Assembly: GCA_946413655.1 (NCBI GenBank)
Contig: CAMKLO010000006.1
Location: forward strand, 17,192-81,191
Source of the DNA: an uncultured Fibrobacter sp.
Lineage (GTDB): Bacteria; Fibrobacterota; Fibrobacteria; Fibrobacterales; Fibrobacteraceae
Length of the DNA stretch: 64,000 nt
Direction of reading: 5' to 3'
Notes under the pieces: generated by a model
Told to the model about the DNA's origin: nothing
Seen by the model: the letters and a program-made list of their open reading frames with translations, nothing else
Database searches by the model: none
Translations under genes and position numbers: made by a program
Part shown: positions 20,082 to 30,003 of the stretch, piece after piece
How positions within the stretch are numbered: position 1 is the first letter of the stretch
How the letters are laid out: each line of letters starts with the position of its first letter

Positions 20082-20344
20082 TGGATAGAAATCTAGTAAA
20101 ATAAAGCGCTTTTTTTCTAGGATTATTTTGAAAAATCAATATTCAGAGTCTTTATAAGCGAAATCAACAGCCATTTCATCAGTGTAATCATGGTCTCCCA
20201 TTTTAACAAGTCAAAATTTTTATGATATCCGAACCGAAGCCAAGGATGCCGAAGGCATCAATCTAGATGGCAGATCATGAAAATAATTTACCATGTAATT
20301 TCCTCAAAATATTTTCATAAAACGAATATATATTTAAATAGAAT

Positions 20345-21766
20345 ATGACGTTCTTTAATCACCATCCATCCTTTTTTGCGATTGTGGCAACAATTGTTCT
20401 AGCTCTATTCTCAAATGGATGCGATGATATTCATTCCGCTAGCACGCAAGAAAAGTCTATCATCCCAGAACATCCGCTAAACAGGCCAACTCCAGAACGC
20501 ATCCCGGAACTTTTCATTTACACAAATTCCAAGATAACCAGCAACTACACCAAAGCCTATTTCTACTTTTTTGATTCAAAAAAACATTTTTCTTACTTTT
20601 CCCCCACAGAAAATTTTGAAGATTTTGGCTATATAAAAAATCGCGGGAATTCAACAGCAATGAGTTCCAAAAAACCTTACAACATCAAATTTGAAAAAAA
20701 ACAAAATTTTTTCGGCATGGGTAAAGCAAAAAAATGGGTTCTCCTATCCAATCCCTTTGATCCCACGCTTATTCGGAATAAGTTAATCTACGATCTTGCC
20801 AGCAATCTTTCCTTTGTATTTTCACCCAAATCATATTTCATGGACGTATGGTTAAACGACATTTTCATGGGGAACTACCAAATTTCAGAAAAAATCGAAT
20901 TTCAAGGCAGTCGAATTCCCTACGATATCGATAAAGGCGACTTTCTATTTGAACTTATCGAAAGCGAAGTTCGCAACGATACAAATGATATTTATTTTTG
21001 TACACCTATTGATTCTTTCCGTATAACGTTAAAAGAGCCAGAAAACCCAACTTCCGAACAAACCAACGATTTCTTGAAAAATCTCAAGAGCATCGAAAAA
21101 TCCATCGCAACAAAAAAATTCACGGAATACGTTAGATATGTTGACTTGAAATCTATTATCGACTATTACTGGATAGAAGAATTCGTCAACGATCCCGATT
21201 TACACACGGGTTCCATTTTCTTTTCCATACACAACGGAATTTTGATAAGTGGACCAGTATGGGATTTTGACCTATCCCTCGGAAACACAGTATCAGCCAC
21301 AAAAGCATCTACAAACAATTTCAATGCAAAAAAAATATGGTGGAAAAAACTTTTCCAAGATTCAATCTTTCAAAAAATTGCATATGAACGATATCTTCAA
21401 ATCGAGCCCTATTTCGACAATTTGGTCAATGATAACAAACTAGGTAAGAATAAAATCGATTCCATCCTAGACTATTTTCATGATTCTTTCCATCGAAATT
21501 TTTCCGATTCTGGATGGGCATACTGTGACACTCTAGGAATAACCGACAACCAAGAAAGAAGGCAACTTTCCTGCCCCTACAACCCAATTCCCTTACCAAC
21601 ATTCGATGAAAATATTCATTTTCTAAAAGAATGGATTATAGGAAGAAATCAGTACCTAAAACAAACAGTCTCTCGCAAACTAGATGAACTGAACCACATA
21701 GATATCACACTTGAGCGGGCGCTTGTCATCCAAGATTCAATATTTAGGAACAAATCAATTTTTTAA
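20345..21766 (+). CDS. CotH kinase family protein, putative lipoprotein
   Basis: N-terminal hydrophobic stretch with LFSNGCDD lipobox-like site; GNSTAMSSKKPYNIKFEKKQNFFGMGKAKKWVLLSNPFDPTLIRNKLIYDLA; WDFDLSLGN. Confidence 0.83.
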   Translation: MTFFNHHPSFFAIVATIVLALFSNGCDDIHSASTQEKSIIPEHPLNRPTPERIPELFIYTNSKITSNYTKAYFYFFDSKKHFSYFSPTENFEDFGYIKNRGNSTAMSSKKPYNIKFEKKQNFFGMGKAKKWVLLSNPFDPTLIRNKLIYDLASNLSFVFSPKSYFMDVWLNDIFMGNYQISEKIEFQGSRIPYDIDKGDFLFELIESEVRNDTNDIYFCTPIDSFRITLKEPENPTSEQTNDFLKNLKSIEKSIATKKFTEYVRYVDLKSIIDYYWIEEFVNDPDLHTGSIFFSIHNGILISGPVWDFDLSLGNTVSATKASTNNFNAKKIWWKKLFQDSIFQKIAYERYLQIEPYFDNLVNDNKLGKNKIDSILDYFHDSFHRNFSDSGWAYCDTLGITDNQERRQLSCPYNPIPLPTFDENIHFLKEWIIGRNQYLKQTVSRKLDELNHIDITLERALVIQDSIFRNKSIF

Positions 21767-21858
21767 ATTCACCAAAAGAGATTGTTTTTAAACGTCTAGT
21801 GTACCAAGATAATTTCACGTACCAAATATAATTTTATCTTTCCATAACAGAGGTCGTT

Positions 21859-24657
21859 ATGAAACAAGGATTATTAATCTCAATTTGGGCAATGTTGTTA
21901 TACGCATGCAGTATGTCGTCCGATTCCTCGACCGACACCCCATTGGATGAAATCGAAGGCATGATTGCCGTTCGTGGCGGAACCGTGACACTCGGGACAA
22001 AAGACAGCAAATTCAAACCTTCGGAACGCCCAGCCATGAAGGTTTCGCTCGATTACGACTATTATCTGGCCATCCACGAGTTCACTTGCGGCGAATACAA
22101 GGCCCTAGCCAAAGAATACAAACTGAAAGATTTTGGCAAGTGCAAAAAAGATAGTCTCCCCCTTGCAAACGTCACCTACTACGATGCCGTACTCATCGCA
22201 AATGCCAAAAGCAAATCCGAAAAACGAGATTCAGCATATACATACACCAAGGCGACATTCGATAGCGAAGGCCATTGCACAAACCTGGACGCACTCGTTT
22301 TTCACCCCGAAGTAAATGCCTACCGGCTCCCCACAGAAGCCGAATGGGTCCATGCCGCATCCAAAGGCTGGGATCCCAAAAACAATAGCTGGAATGCCGA
22401 CAACTCCGACTTCAAATCGCATGTTGTCTGCAGTGCCGGAAAAGATTCACGAGATTTCTGCGACCTTGCCGGCAACGTGAAGGAATGGGTCAACGACTGG
22501 GCTGGTCAATTCCGCGACACGACCATCACAAATTACGTAGGTTCCCTCGACGGAGGCGATCTCGGAGAACGAGTTCTAAAAGGGGGCTACTTCTCTGACA
22601 GGCCATCTGAAATGAACGTCATCGCACGAGGCGACGAATACACCGTAGAGGGTTCAACACATGCCGACCGTATAGGCTTTCGACTCGCATTCGGCAACAT
22701 CCCGAGCCCCGTTTGGCTAGACGCCAGCGGAAAAGTACAGACAAGCGCAGTATCAGCCCTTGCCAATGCCAGCTCCATAAAAAATTTGACCGGCACCCAT
22801 AACGCCATTCTCGCGTTCCGCAACGACATCAGCGGAAACCTCGCATTTATCGACTACAGTGAAGGAACCTTATCCGTAAAAGAGATTCATGATTCCATCG
22901 AAGTCTATCACCCTGATATTTCGCCCGACGGAAAACTTATTGCATTCTGTACCAAGCCCGAAGGCATCAGCGGCACATCCAAACTTTACGTCCGCGACTT
23001 GAACGCAAAAGGGACAAACCGCGTAAAACTGGATGTCAAGAGTGCCGCCATCCCCCGCTGGAGAGTCCTCGACAATGGCGATACGGTAATCGTCTATGTA
23101 ACCGACGCCGGCAACAACAAGGATGAATCCGCTTTCAAGGGGAGCGCCACCTGGCAGGTAAAATTCTCCAAAGGCAAATTCGGAACTCCACAAAAACTCT
23201 TTGACGGAGCCTACCACGGCGGCATCAGCGAAAACAACTCGTTGGCCGTTTCGGGAGCAAGGCTCCTCCGTGCACGCATTGCAAAATCCGGCTCTACAAT
23301 TACAGAAAAAGCACGCGACACCATTTGGTACGACAAAGAACAAGCGTGCAATGTTTCGCTTGCTCAAGATAAAAGCAAACGCACTTTATTCCTTGACTTC
23401 GCAGGGAAAACGGGAAAGAAATTCGTCGGCAAATCGTACGCCACGCACGAACGCATTTTCATCGCCGACAGCAACGGGAAGTTAATACAAAGTATTTCAT
23501 CACCATCAGGCTACACGTTCGACCATACCGAATGGGCGACCGATGGTAACACATCCAACATCGTGGCAACGCTCACCAACGCAAACGGGGCCCATACAAA
23601 AATCGTCCTTGCTAGTCCCAAAGACAGCTCCATTGTCGAACTTGTCGAAGGCGAAGAACTTTGGCACCCGAATCTGTGGGTAGAACGCAAAGCAAGAAAT
23701 ACACAAATAGACGAAACGGGAATAGACTTTGAACTCGACCCGGATAGCGCAGGTATGTATTACAACAATTCGGGAGCATGCAACCAAGCTAGTGTTTATC
23801 GTTACAAAATGGAACTTATATGGCAATATAAGGATTCGACAAATGCGGTCATCATGGGAGCATCAAGAGCTTACTATGGAATTGACCCTACATTATTTAC
23901 AAATTCAATCTTTGCCATAAATCTTGCAACCCCAGCAGCATCACTTTGGGGAACTACGGAACTTTTTTACAACTATGTCATCCCACACTTAAAGAAGTTA
24001 AAAATGCTTATTATGTCTTTAGATTTGGACAGATCGTATAACAATGGGCAAAACGCAAACAACATGTTTTACAAGGCATACGAATCTTATCCAGGATATG
24101 TATATGACAAGAACCACAATTATTGGAAAGATGGTTATCCTAAAGGATTATTCAAAGCGACCTACGACAGTCCAGGCGTATCCACCGAAGCTCAATACAA
24201 CCGCCCAACTCGCGGTCACCTGATAACATCAGCTAATGGTTGGGGAGACCCTACAATAACCGAAGATTCCTGCTGGATGGATTACAAAGCCGACAGGTAT
24301 AACCGAAATTTGCAACTTTTGACAGAACTCATGGACTCTTGCAGCGCCCATAAAATAACCGTAATTGGCGTAATTCCACCAATCAATCCCAAATATGCAG
24401 AAACAGGAGCTTACGGATATGCCGGACTGCGCCGCAGCGAAGTTCCGGACGTTTTACAAGATTTGTCAAGCATCGCGAAGAAATACCCGAATTTCATCAT
24501 AATGGACGAAAACAAAATGGGCAAGCACGACTACACCGATAAAGAAGCCCACGACTACAGTCATCTATCCCAAGCAGGCACCGAAAAGCTCACCCACCGC
24601 CTCGATTCGCTTATCAAAACATTAGATATAAAGTTCGAAAACAAAAAAGAGAAGTGA
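21859..24657 (+). CDS. TIGR02171-like Fibrobacter paralogous-family lipoprotein (FGE-sulfatase-like N-terminus)
   Basis: MLLYACSM lipobox; SUMF1-like AVRGGTVTLGTKD...YYLAIHEFTCGEYKAL...YRLPTEAEWVHAA...CDLAGNVKEWVNDW; TolB-like middle (YHPDISPDGKLIAFCT); C-terminus VIMGASRAYYGIDP. Confidence 0.8.
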   Translation: MKQGLLISIWAMLLYACSMSSDSSTDTPLDEIEGMIAVRGGTVTLGTKDSKFKPSERPAMKVSLDYDYYLAIHEFTCGEYKALAKEYKLKDFGKCKKDSLPLANVTYYDAVLIANAKSKSEKRDSAYTYTKATFDSEGHCTNLDALVFHPEVNAYRLPTEAEWVHAASKGWDPKNNSWNADNSDFKSHVVCSAGKDSRDFCDLAGNVKEWVNDWAGQFRDTTITNYVGSLDGGDLGERVLKGGYFSDRPSEMNVIARGDEYTVEGSTHADRIGFRLAFGNIPSPVWLDASGKVQTSAVSALANASSIKNLTGTHNAILAFRNDISGNLAFIDYSEGTLSVKEIHDSIEVYHPDISPDGKLIAFCTKPEGISGTSKLYVRDLNAKGTNRVKLDVKSAAIPRWRVLDNGDTVIVYVTDAGNNKDESAFKGSATWQVKFSKGKFGTPQKLFDGAYHGGISENNSLAVSGARLLRARIAKSGSTITEKARDTIWYDKEQACNVSLAQDKSKRTLFLDFAGKTGKKFVGKSYATHERIFIADSNGKLIQSISSPSGYTFDHTEWATDGNTSNIVATLTNANGAHTKIVLASPKDSSIVELVEGEELWHPNLWVERKARNTQIDETGIDFELDPDSAGMYYNNSGACNQASVYRYKMELIWQYKDSTNAVIMGASRAYYGIDPTLFTNSIFAINLATPAASLWGTTELFYNYVIPHLKKLKMLIMSLDLDRSYNNGQNANNMFYKAYESYPGYVYDKNHNYWKDGYPKGLFKATYDSPGVSTEAQYNRPTRGHLITSANGWGDPTITEDSCWMDYKADRYNRNLQLLTELMDSCSAHKITVIGVIPPINPKYAETGAYGYAGLRRSEVPDVLQDLSSIAKKYPNFIIMDENKMGKHDYTDKEAHDYSHLSQAGTEKLTHRLDSLIKTLDIKFENKKEK

Positions 24658-24677
24658 ATCACACTTCCCTTTTTTCT
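24651..24677 (+). terminator. Rho-independent terminator
   Basis: GAAGTG-AATCA-CACTTC stem followed by CCTTTTTTCTT, overlapping the stop codon of the 21859 gene. Confidence 0.6.
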
Positions 24678-24691
24678 TATACAAAATAAAT

Positions 24692-25903
24692 TTACAATCC
24701 CAGAATTTTCTTGTAGGCGCCGATAAGCTTTGGCTTTTCGTATTCCCAGCAGAGTTCATTTTCAACGCGTTTGCGGCCAAAGCGGCCCATTTCAGCGGCC
24801 TTTTCAGGGTTGTCCAAAAGCCACAGAATCTTGTCTCCGAAATCTTCGATATCGGTGTTCTTCGCATAAAGCGAAGCCTCTTGCGCCGAGAACATTCCTT
24901 CCTTGAGCGTAAACTGCACAATTGGCTTTCCGAACGCCATGTATTCCATGATTTTGTTCATCGTCGATTTGTCGTTCATTTCAGAAGGCAAATCCGGATT
25001 CACGCACACGTCCGCCGTATTCAGCACATCGGCCAGATATTCATCCGAAACGCGCCCTGGGAATTCAACGTAATCCGTAAGATTCATCGTCTCGTTCAAT
25101 GCCCGCAATTCATCTAAAGACGGGCCACCACCCATGATGCAGAAATGGATATCCTTGCGGTTTTTCTTGTTCACGATGTAATCGATAGAACTCAGCAAAA
25201 GGTCAATCCCTTCCTGTTTGCCCATGACTCCAATATAACCGACAAGGTAATTGAACCCTTCCTTGACTTCAGGCTTTGTAGGACCAACCTTCAATTTGGA
25301 GAGATTCGGGCCACTGCGGACAATCGTCACATCCTCTTCGCGCTTTTTGCCGCGACGCATGGCGATTTCCTTGTACGATTCGTTCGTCACAATCGCATGC
25401 TTTGCAAAGAAATACGTAAGGCGTTCCACCAAAATCATGGCACGGTAGCCAAGACCTTTCTTGCCGAATTTCGCAATCCAAAGTTCCGGATTGATATCGT
25501 GATGGTCAAAAAGGAACTTGCAGCGCGTAAAAAAGAAAAACGGTGCCGCGGCAATAAAAATCAAGTCCGGTGGATTACATGCATGGATGACATCCTGCAC
25601 GCCCTGCTTGCGGAATACCTTGAACAAAAGACGAAATTCATGATAAAGCGCACACAAGTATTCCTTGAAGTAGTCCAAGGTTCCTTTCGCTTCCGGCAAT
25701 GGATGGCGATAAATCTTGATTCCTTCCAATTCCTCGTATTCCAAAGGGTACTTTTTGGTCTTTGGACAAATTACGGTCACTTCGGCGCCCGTTTCATGGA
25801 GCGATGTCGCCTCTTGCCAAACTCGGCGGTCAAAAGGAACCGGGAGGTTTTCAACAACGATACAGACTTTTTTGCCTGATAATTCCTTCGATGACAGATC
25901 CAT
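24692..25903 (-). CDS. Glycosyltransferase family 4
   Basis: KVCIVVENLPVPFDRRVWQEATSL, HACNPPDLIFIAA, NPDLPSEMNDKSTMNKIMEYMAFGKPIVQF. Confidence 0.92.
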   Translation of the reverse strand: MDLSSKELSGKKVCIVVENLPVPFDRRVWQEATSLHETGAEVTVICPKTKKYPLEYEELEGIKIYRHPLPEAKGTLDYFKEYLCALYHEFRLLFKVFRKQGVQDVIHACNPPDLIFIAAAPFFFFTRCKFLFDHHDINPELWIAKFGKKGLGYRAMILVERLTYFFAKHAIVTNESYKEIAMRRGKKREEDVTIVRSGPNLSKLKVGPTKPEVKEGFNYLVGYIGVMGKQEGIDLLLSSIDYIVNKKNRKDIHFCIMGGGPSLDELRALNETMNLTDYVEFPGRVSDEYLADVLNTADVCVNPDLPSEMNDKSTMNKIMEYMAFGKPIVQFTLKEGMFSAQEASLYAKNTDIEDFGDKILWLLDNPEKAAEMGRFGRKRVENELCWEYEKPKLIGAYKKILGL

Positions 25904-25909
25904 ACTCGT

Positions 25910-27223
25910 TTACCAGCAAAAGCCTTCGTAGTTCGGCAATGTTTCTACAGACGGATCTTTCATTCGCACCAAGTCCAAGAAATGAATTTCGGGATATTTA
26001 CGGACTAGCTCAGGAATCTCGGGATTACGAACAGTGATAATGACAAGCGAAGTCGATTCCACGACATCTTCGACATCCTTCACGAGAAGCGGCAGCAAGT
26101 GCGGAATACGCTTGTTGAGTTCACGCAAATTCGTTTCCGTTTCACGGGCGATATTCAGGTAGCGGTCATAAATGCTCAAGGAGCAACCCTTCCCGAGCAC
26201 GCCTTCTGCAAGACGGATTGCCGCTGAATTGCGCAAGTCATCCGTCCCGGCCTTGAACGTCAAGCCGATAATGCCCACAGAGCGCACGCCAATTTCTTGC
26301 ACGCGATTCAGCACGCGTTTGATATGCTCGTTGTTACTATTTTCAATCGACGAAAGCACCGGAACATCCACCTGATTGGATTCCGCCAAGAAATTGAGCC
26401 CGCGCAAATCCTTCGGCAGGCAGGAACCGCCATAAGCAAATCCCGGCTTGAAATAGTACGGCGAAATATTCAGCTGCGTATCCTTGCAGAACAAGTTCAT
26501 CACGCTGTGGCTATCAATATCCAGTTTCTTGCAAATAGCGCCAATTTCGTTTCCGAACGTCACCTTCAACGCGTGGTACGAATTATTGACAAACTTGATA
26601 ATTTCGGCAACCTTAGGCTCGACTTCGACAATTTCACTGCCAAGCGTCGAATAGAGGTTCCTTAGGGTGTCAAGGGCGCGGCGGCTTTCGCAACCAATAA
26701 CCGTCAACGGCGGGTTCAGGTAGTCCGCAACAGCCATGCCTTCACGGAGAAATTCCGGATTCGAGGCCACAGCAAAGTTGACGCCTTCGCGCTTGCCCGA
26801 GATTTTTTCAATCAACTCAATCGCGGCGGCGTTCGTTCCCGGCGGAACAGTACTGCGAATCACCACAATGTGGAAAGTCGATTTGGAGCGAATTGCTTCG
26901 GCAATGGACTTGACCGCAGACATCAAATATGTTGTATCTAGACGTCCATCCGGAGCATTCGGCGTTCCCACACACAGAAACGAGATATTGGTCTTGGACA
27001 CAGCTTCCATCGGAGACGTTGTCGCCGAAATAAGCCCAGCCTTAAAGCCTTCCAGCATGACCTCATCAACATCACGCTCGACAATTGTCGGGAGGCCCTT
27101 TGCAATTCGTCTTACTTTGCTTTCATCGACGTCACATCCAACAACCTTGTGACCGAGTTTAGCCAAACAAGCAATACCAACACAACCCACATATCCCAGA
27201 CCGAAAACGCTAATAGACGCCAT
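25910..27223 (-). CDS. Nucleotide-sugar dehydrogenase (UDP-glucose/GDP-mannose dehydrogenase family)
   Basis: ISVFGLGYVGCVGIACLAKLGHKVVGCDVDESKV; FAYGGSCLPKDLRGL; GLTFKAGTDDLRNS. Confidence 0.94.
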   Translation of the reverse strand: MASISVFGLGYVGCVGIACLAKLGHKVVGCDVDESKVRRIAKGLPTIVERDVDEVMLEGFKAGLISATTSPMEAVSKTNISFLCVGTPNAPDGRLDTTYLMSAVKSIAEAIRSKSTFHIVVIRSTVPPGTNAAAIELIEKISGKREGVNFAVASNPEFLREGMAVADYLNPPLTVIGCESRRALDTLRNLYSTLGSEIVEVEPKVAEIIKFVNNSYHALKVTFGNEIGAICKKLDIDSHSVMNLFCKDTQLNISPYYFKPGFAYGGSCLPKDLRGLNFLAESNQVDVPVLSSIENSNNEHIKRVLNRVQEIGVRSVGIIGLTFKAGTDDLRNSAAIRLAEGVLGKGCSLSIYDRYLNIARETETNLRELNKRIPHLLPLLVKDVEDVVESTSLVIITVRNPEIPELVRKYPEIHFLDLVRMKDPSVETLPNYEGFCW

Positions 27224-27245
27224 AGTCCATATTCTCTCTTCGAAA

Positions 27246-28616
27246 TTACTCCGCCTTACCTTTACCGATACTCGTCACTTCAAACCCAATCTTGCGAAGA
27301 GCATCGGCATCCAAAATATTACGACCGTCAAAGACAAACGCTGGCTTGGCCATCGATTTGTATATGCGGTTCCAATCCAATTCTGCAAAGCACTTCCATT
27401 CTGTGCATACGACTACCGCATGAGCACCTTCGGCGGCCTTGTACGGATCTTCTTCGAACTCAACCTGATCGATGACATCCTTCAAGTCGCGCTTGGCGTC
27501 AGGAATAGCCTTCGGGTCCGTCACGACAGGCTGTGCATGTTCGGCAAGCAAGTCACGCACGACAAGGTTTGCCGGACTCTCACGGGTATCGCCCGTATTC
27601 GCCTTGAACGCAAAACCGAACACAGCAATCTTTTTACCGGCGATGGTATTGAACATCGTTTCGAGCATGCGATCGACAACACGGTGCGTCTGCCACTCGT
27701 TAATTTTCACGACGCTTTCCCAATAGGCAGCCACTTCAGGCAGTCCATAGTAACCGCACAGATAAACGAGATTCAAGATATCCTTCTTGAAACAGCTGCC
27801 ACCGAAACCGATGGACGCCTTGAGGAACTTCGAACCGATTCGCTTGTCCTTCCCCATCACAAAAGCCACTTCATCGACATCGGCGCCAGTACGTTCGCAA
27901 AGAGCGCTGATGGAGTTGATGGAACTGATACGCTGAGCAAGGAAAGCATTCGCTGTAAGCTTCGTAAGTTCGGAACTCCAAAGGTTCGTCGTCAAGATGC
28001 GGTCACGCGGCACCCAGTGGGCATACACATCCACAAGCTTCTGGCAAGCGGCAAGGCCGGACTCCGTCTGGTGACTACCTATAAGTACGCGGTCCGGTTC
28101 GAACAAGTCATTGATAGCCGTACCTTCCGCCAAGAATTCTGGGTTCGAAAGCACTTCAAAATGCAAACCCTTGTCATTCGAATTCAAGATGCGTTCCATG
28201 GCCGCAGCCGTGCGTACCGGGAGCGTCGATTTTTCGACGATGATTTTCCCTTCGTCAGCGATTTCCAAAATGTTGCGGGCCGTCTTTTCCCAATACTGAA
28301 GGTCAGACGCCTTGCCTGCGCCATGCCCAAAAGTTTTCGTCGGCGTATTTACAGAAACAAAAATAATATCGGCTTCTTTAATTGCAGACGGAATGTCCGT
28401 GCTAAAGAACAAGTTACGCCCACGGGCACGTTTTACGACGTCGTCCAGGCCGGGCTCAAAAATCGGAAGGTTTTCGCTATTCCAGGCATCGATGCGGGAC
28501 TGGTTAATATCGACAACAGTCACCTTGACATCGGGGCACTTGTCGGCGATAACAGTCATAGTGGGGCCACCGACGTAACCCGCGCCAATACAAACAATTT
28601 TGGTATTAAAACTCAT
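27246..28616 (-). CDS. UDP-glucose 6-dehydrogenase
   Basis: [66 protein letters not shown]. Start taken at the internal ATG (MSFNTK). Confidence 0.93.
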   Translation of the reverse strand: MSFNTKIVCIGAGYVGGPTMTVIADKCPDVKVTVVDINQSRIDAWNSENLPIFEPGLDDVVKRARGRNLFFSTDIPSAIKEADIIFVSVNTPTKTFGHGAGKASDLQYWEKTARNILEIADEGKIIVEKSTLPVRTAAAMERILNSNDKGLHFEVLSNPEFLAEGTAINDLFEPDRVLIGSHQTESGLAACQKLVDVYAHWVPRDRILTTNLWSSELTKLTANAFLAQRISSINSISALCERTGADVDEVAFVMGKDKRIGSKFLKASIGFGGSCFKKDILNLVYLCGYYGLPEVAAYWESVVKINEWQTHRVVDRMLETMFNTIAGKKIAVFGFAFKANTGDTRESPANLVVRDLLAEHAQPVVTDPKAIPDAKRDLKDVIDQVEFEEDPYKAAEGAHAVVVCTEWKCFAELDWNRIYKSMAKPAFVFDGRNILDADALRKIGFEVTSIGKGKAE

Positions 28617-28721
28617 GATATTATAAGATAGCAATTACAGGATTTGTAAGCACATAGAATGGTCAAAAAAATCCTTTTTAAAAGCTTTCTTTTCTTTGTG
28701 TAGCCGCGGAGCGGCACAGCC

Positions 28722-29561
28722 CTAAACTTTAGGCTTTCTTCTCGGACGACGGACAATGAACAAGCATGCGCCAATCAACACAAGCGACACGGAAACAGCC
28801 TTCCCTATCGGGAACGCCTCCGAGAATACGAGCGCTCCCGCCAACGTCGGCACTGCCGCGCCGACAGCTGCACTGAACGGAATAATAAACAGCGCGCGCC
28901 CACGAGAGAATGAAATTTGCGAATAAAGGAACGCAATCCCGTACGTCACCACATAACCAAGAGTCCTAAAATCCAAAAGCAAGTTCGCCACCGACGAGGC
29001 ATCAATATGGTCGAGGTCAAAATCCATCGCAAGGCTCTTGTAAAACGCCGCCGAAAGTCCAAAACCCACACCCATGATGAGCGAATCCACCATTTCGCGG
29101 TCCTTCACCCAAATGTGGGCAATCAACGTCGCAAAGCAAAGGCCACCCGCATACACCCAGAGCGTCCCGATATTCTGCACAGCCGTCGATTCGCCTAAAT
29201 TTTCTACGGAATACAAAAGCCCTGCCACCACAAAGCAAATCGCGACAACGATGCGCTTCGTCAAGGCTTCCTTCAAAATGCAAAAACCCATAAGCGCCGT
29301 CAGCACCGGATTCAGAACCATCATCGGCTGCACCTGCGAAAGGTCATATTGCGCCATCGCAATGTAGTAACCCACCGTCGCTAGCCCGGAACACCCGATT
29401 CCAAGCCACCAATACTTATTTGTGATGACGCCCTTGAAAAACTCCCAAGGCCTAGAAGTTCCGCCCGTGCGCTTGCCCACAGTCGAAACCCCGGACTTTT
29501 CCAAGATATTTCCACAAGCAAATAAAAACGCAGGACCAATAGTTAGAAGTAAGAATAACAT
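28722..29561 (-). CDS. EamA/DMT-family transporter
   Basis: About ten hydrophobic segments, PMMVLNPVLTALMGFCILKEALTKR, GALVFSEAFPIGKAVSVSLVLIG. Confidence 0.85.
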   Translation of the reverse strand: MLFLLLTIGPAFLFACGNILEKSGVSTVGKRTGGTSRPWEFFKGVITNKYWWLGIGCSGLATVGYYIAMAQYDLSQVQPMMVLNPVLTALMGFCILKEALTKRIVVAICFVVAGLLYSVENLGESTAVQNIGTLWVYAGGLCFATLIAHIWVKDREMVDSLIMGVGFGLSAAFYKSLAMDFDLDHIDASSVANLLLDFRTLGYVVTYGIAFLYSQISFSRGRALFIIPFSAAVGAAVPTLAGALVFSEAFPIGKAVSVSLVLIGACLFIVRRPRRKPKV

Positions 29562-29563
29562 AC

Positions 29564-29602
29564 GAGTTACTAGTTACTAGTTACTAGTTTATAGTTACTA
29601 GG
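29564..29602. repeat. GTTACTAG-family intergenic repeat, left part
   Basis: GAGTTACTAGTTACTAGTTACTAGTTTATAGTTACTAG; same units as at 41661, 43031 and 44311. Confidence 0.8.
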
Positions 29603-29608
29603 ATAGAA

Positions 29609-29962
29609 TCATTTCCATTGCATCAAAGAACGAATCATTCTACTGATTTCATCCAACATAGCCAAAGGTGCTTTTATTTTCATTTCATCGACAAAACCGA
29701 TTTCTTTGCATAATAAAAGCTGCGTTTCTAATTCTGCAGCGGAGCCTTTGGCTATTCGCAAAAAATTTGTCATTTGTGTTTTAGATTCTCGTCCACAGCC
29801 TTCAGCAATATTAGAAGGAATCGACACCACAGATCTTCTCATTTGATCAGACAACGCATATAGTTCTTCTTTTGGAAGCAATTTTGCAATTGCATAAACT
29901 TCTTTAGCCAAATTCATCGCTTTACGCCAAACTATTAAATTCTGATAATTTGAAACAGTCAT
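29609..29962 (-). CDS. Four helix bundle protein (23S rRNA intervening-sequence protein family)
   Basis: NYQNLIVWRKAMNLAKEVYAIAKLLPKEELYALSDQMRRSVVSIPSNIAEGCGRES is the family signature. Confidence 0.95.
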   Translation of the reverse strand: MTVSNYQNLIVWRKAMNLAKEVYAIAKLLPKEELYALSDQMRRSVVSIPSNIAEGCGRESKTQMTNFLRIAKGSAAELETQLLLCKEIGFVDEMKIKAPLAMLDEISRMIRSLMQWK

Positions 29963-30003
29963 AATTACATTTCTAGTAACTAGTAACTCAGAACTAGTAA
30001 CTA
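29963..30003. repeat. GTTACTAG-family intergenic repeat, right part (inverted arm)
   Basis: ATTACATTTCTAGTAACTAGTAACTCAGAACTAGTAACT resembles right arms at 41751, 43091 and 44391. Confidence 0.78.

Noticed and set aside
29609-29962. Diversity-generating retroelement accessory gene or 23S rRNA intervening sequence
   Set aside because: No reverse transcriptase, template/variable repeat or rRNA gene is nearby, so only the protein family and the flanking repeats are claimed.
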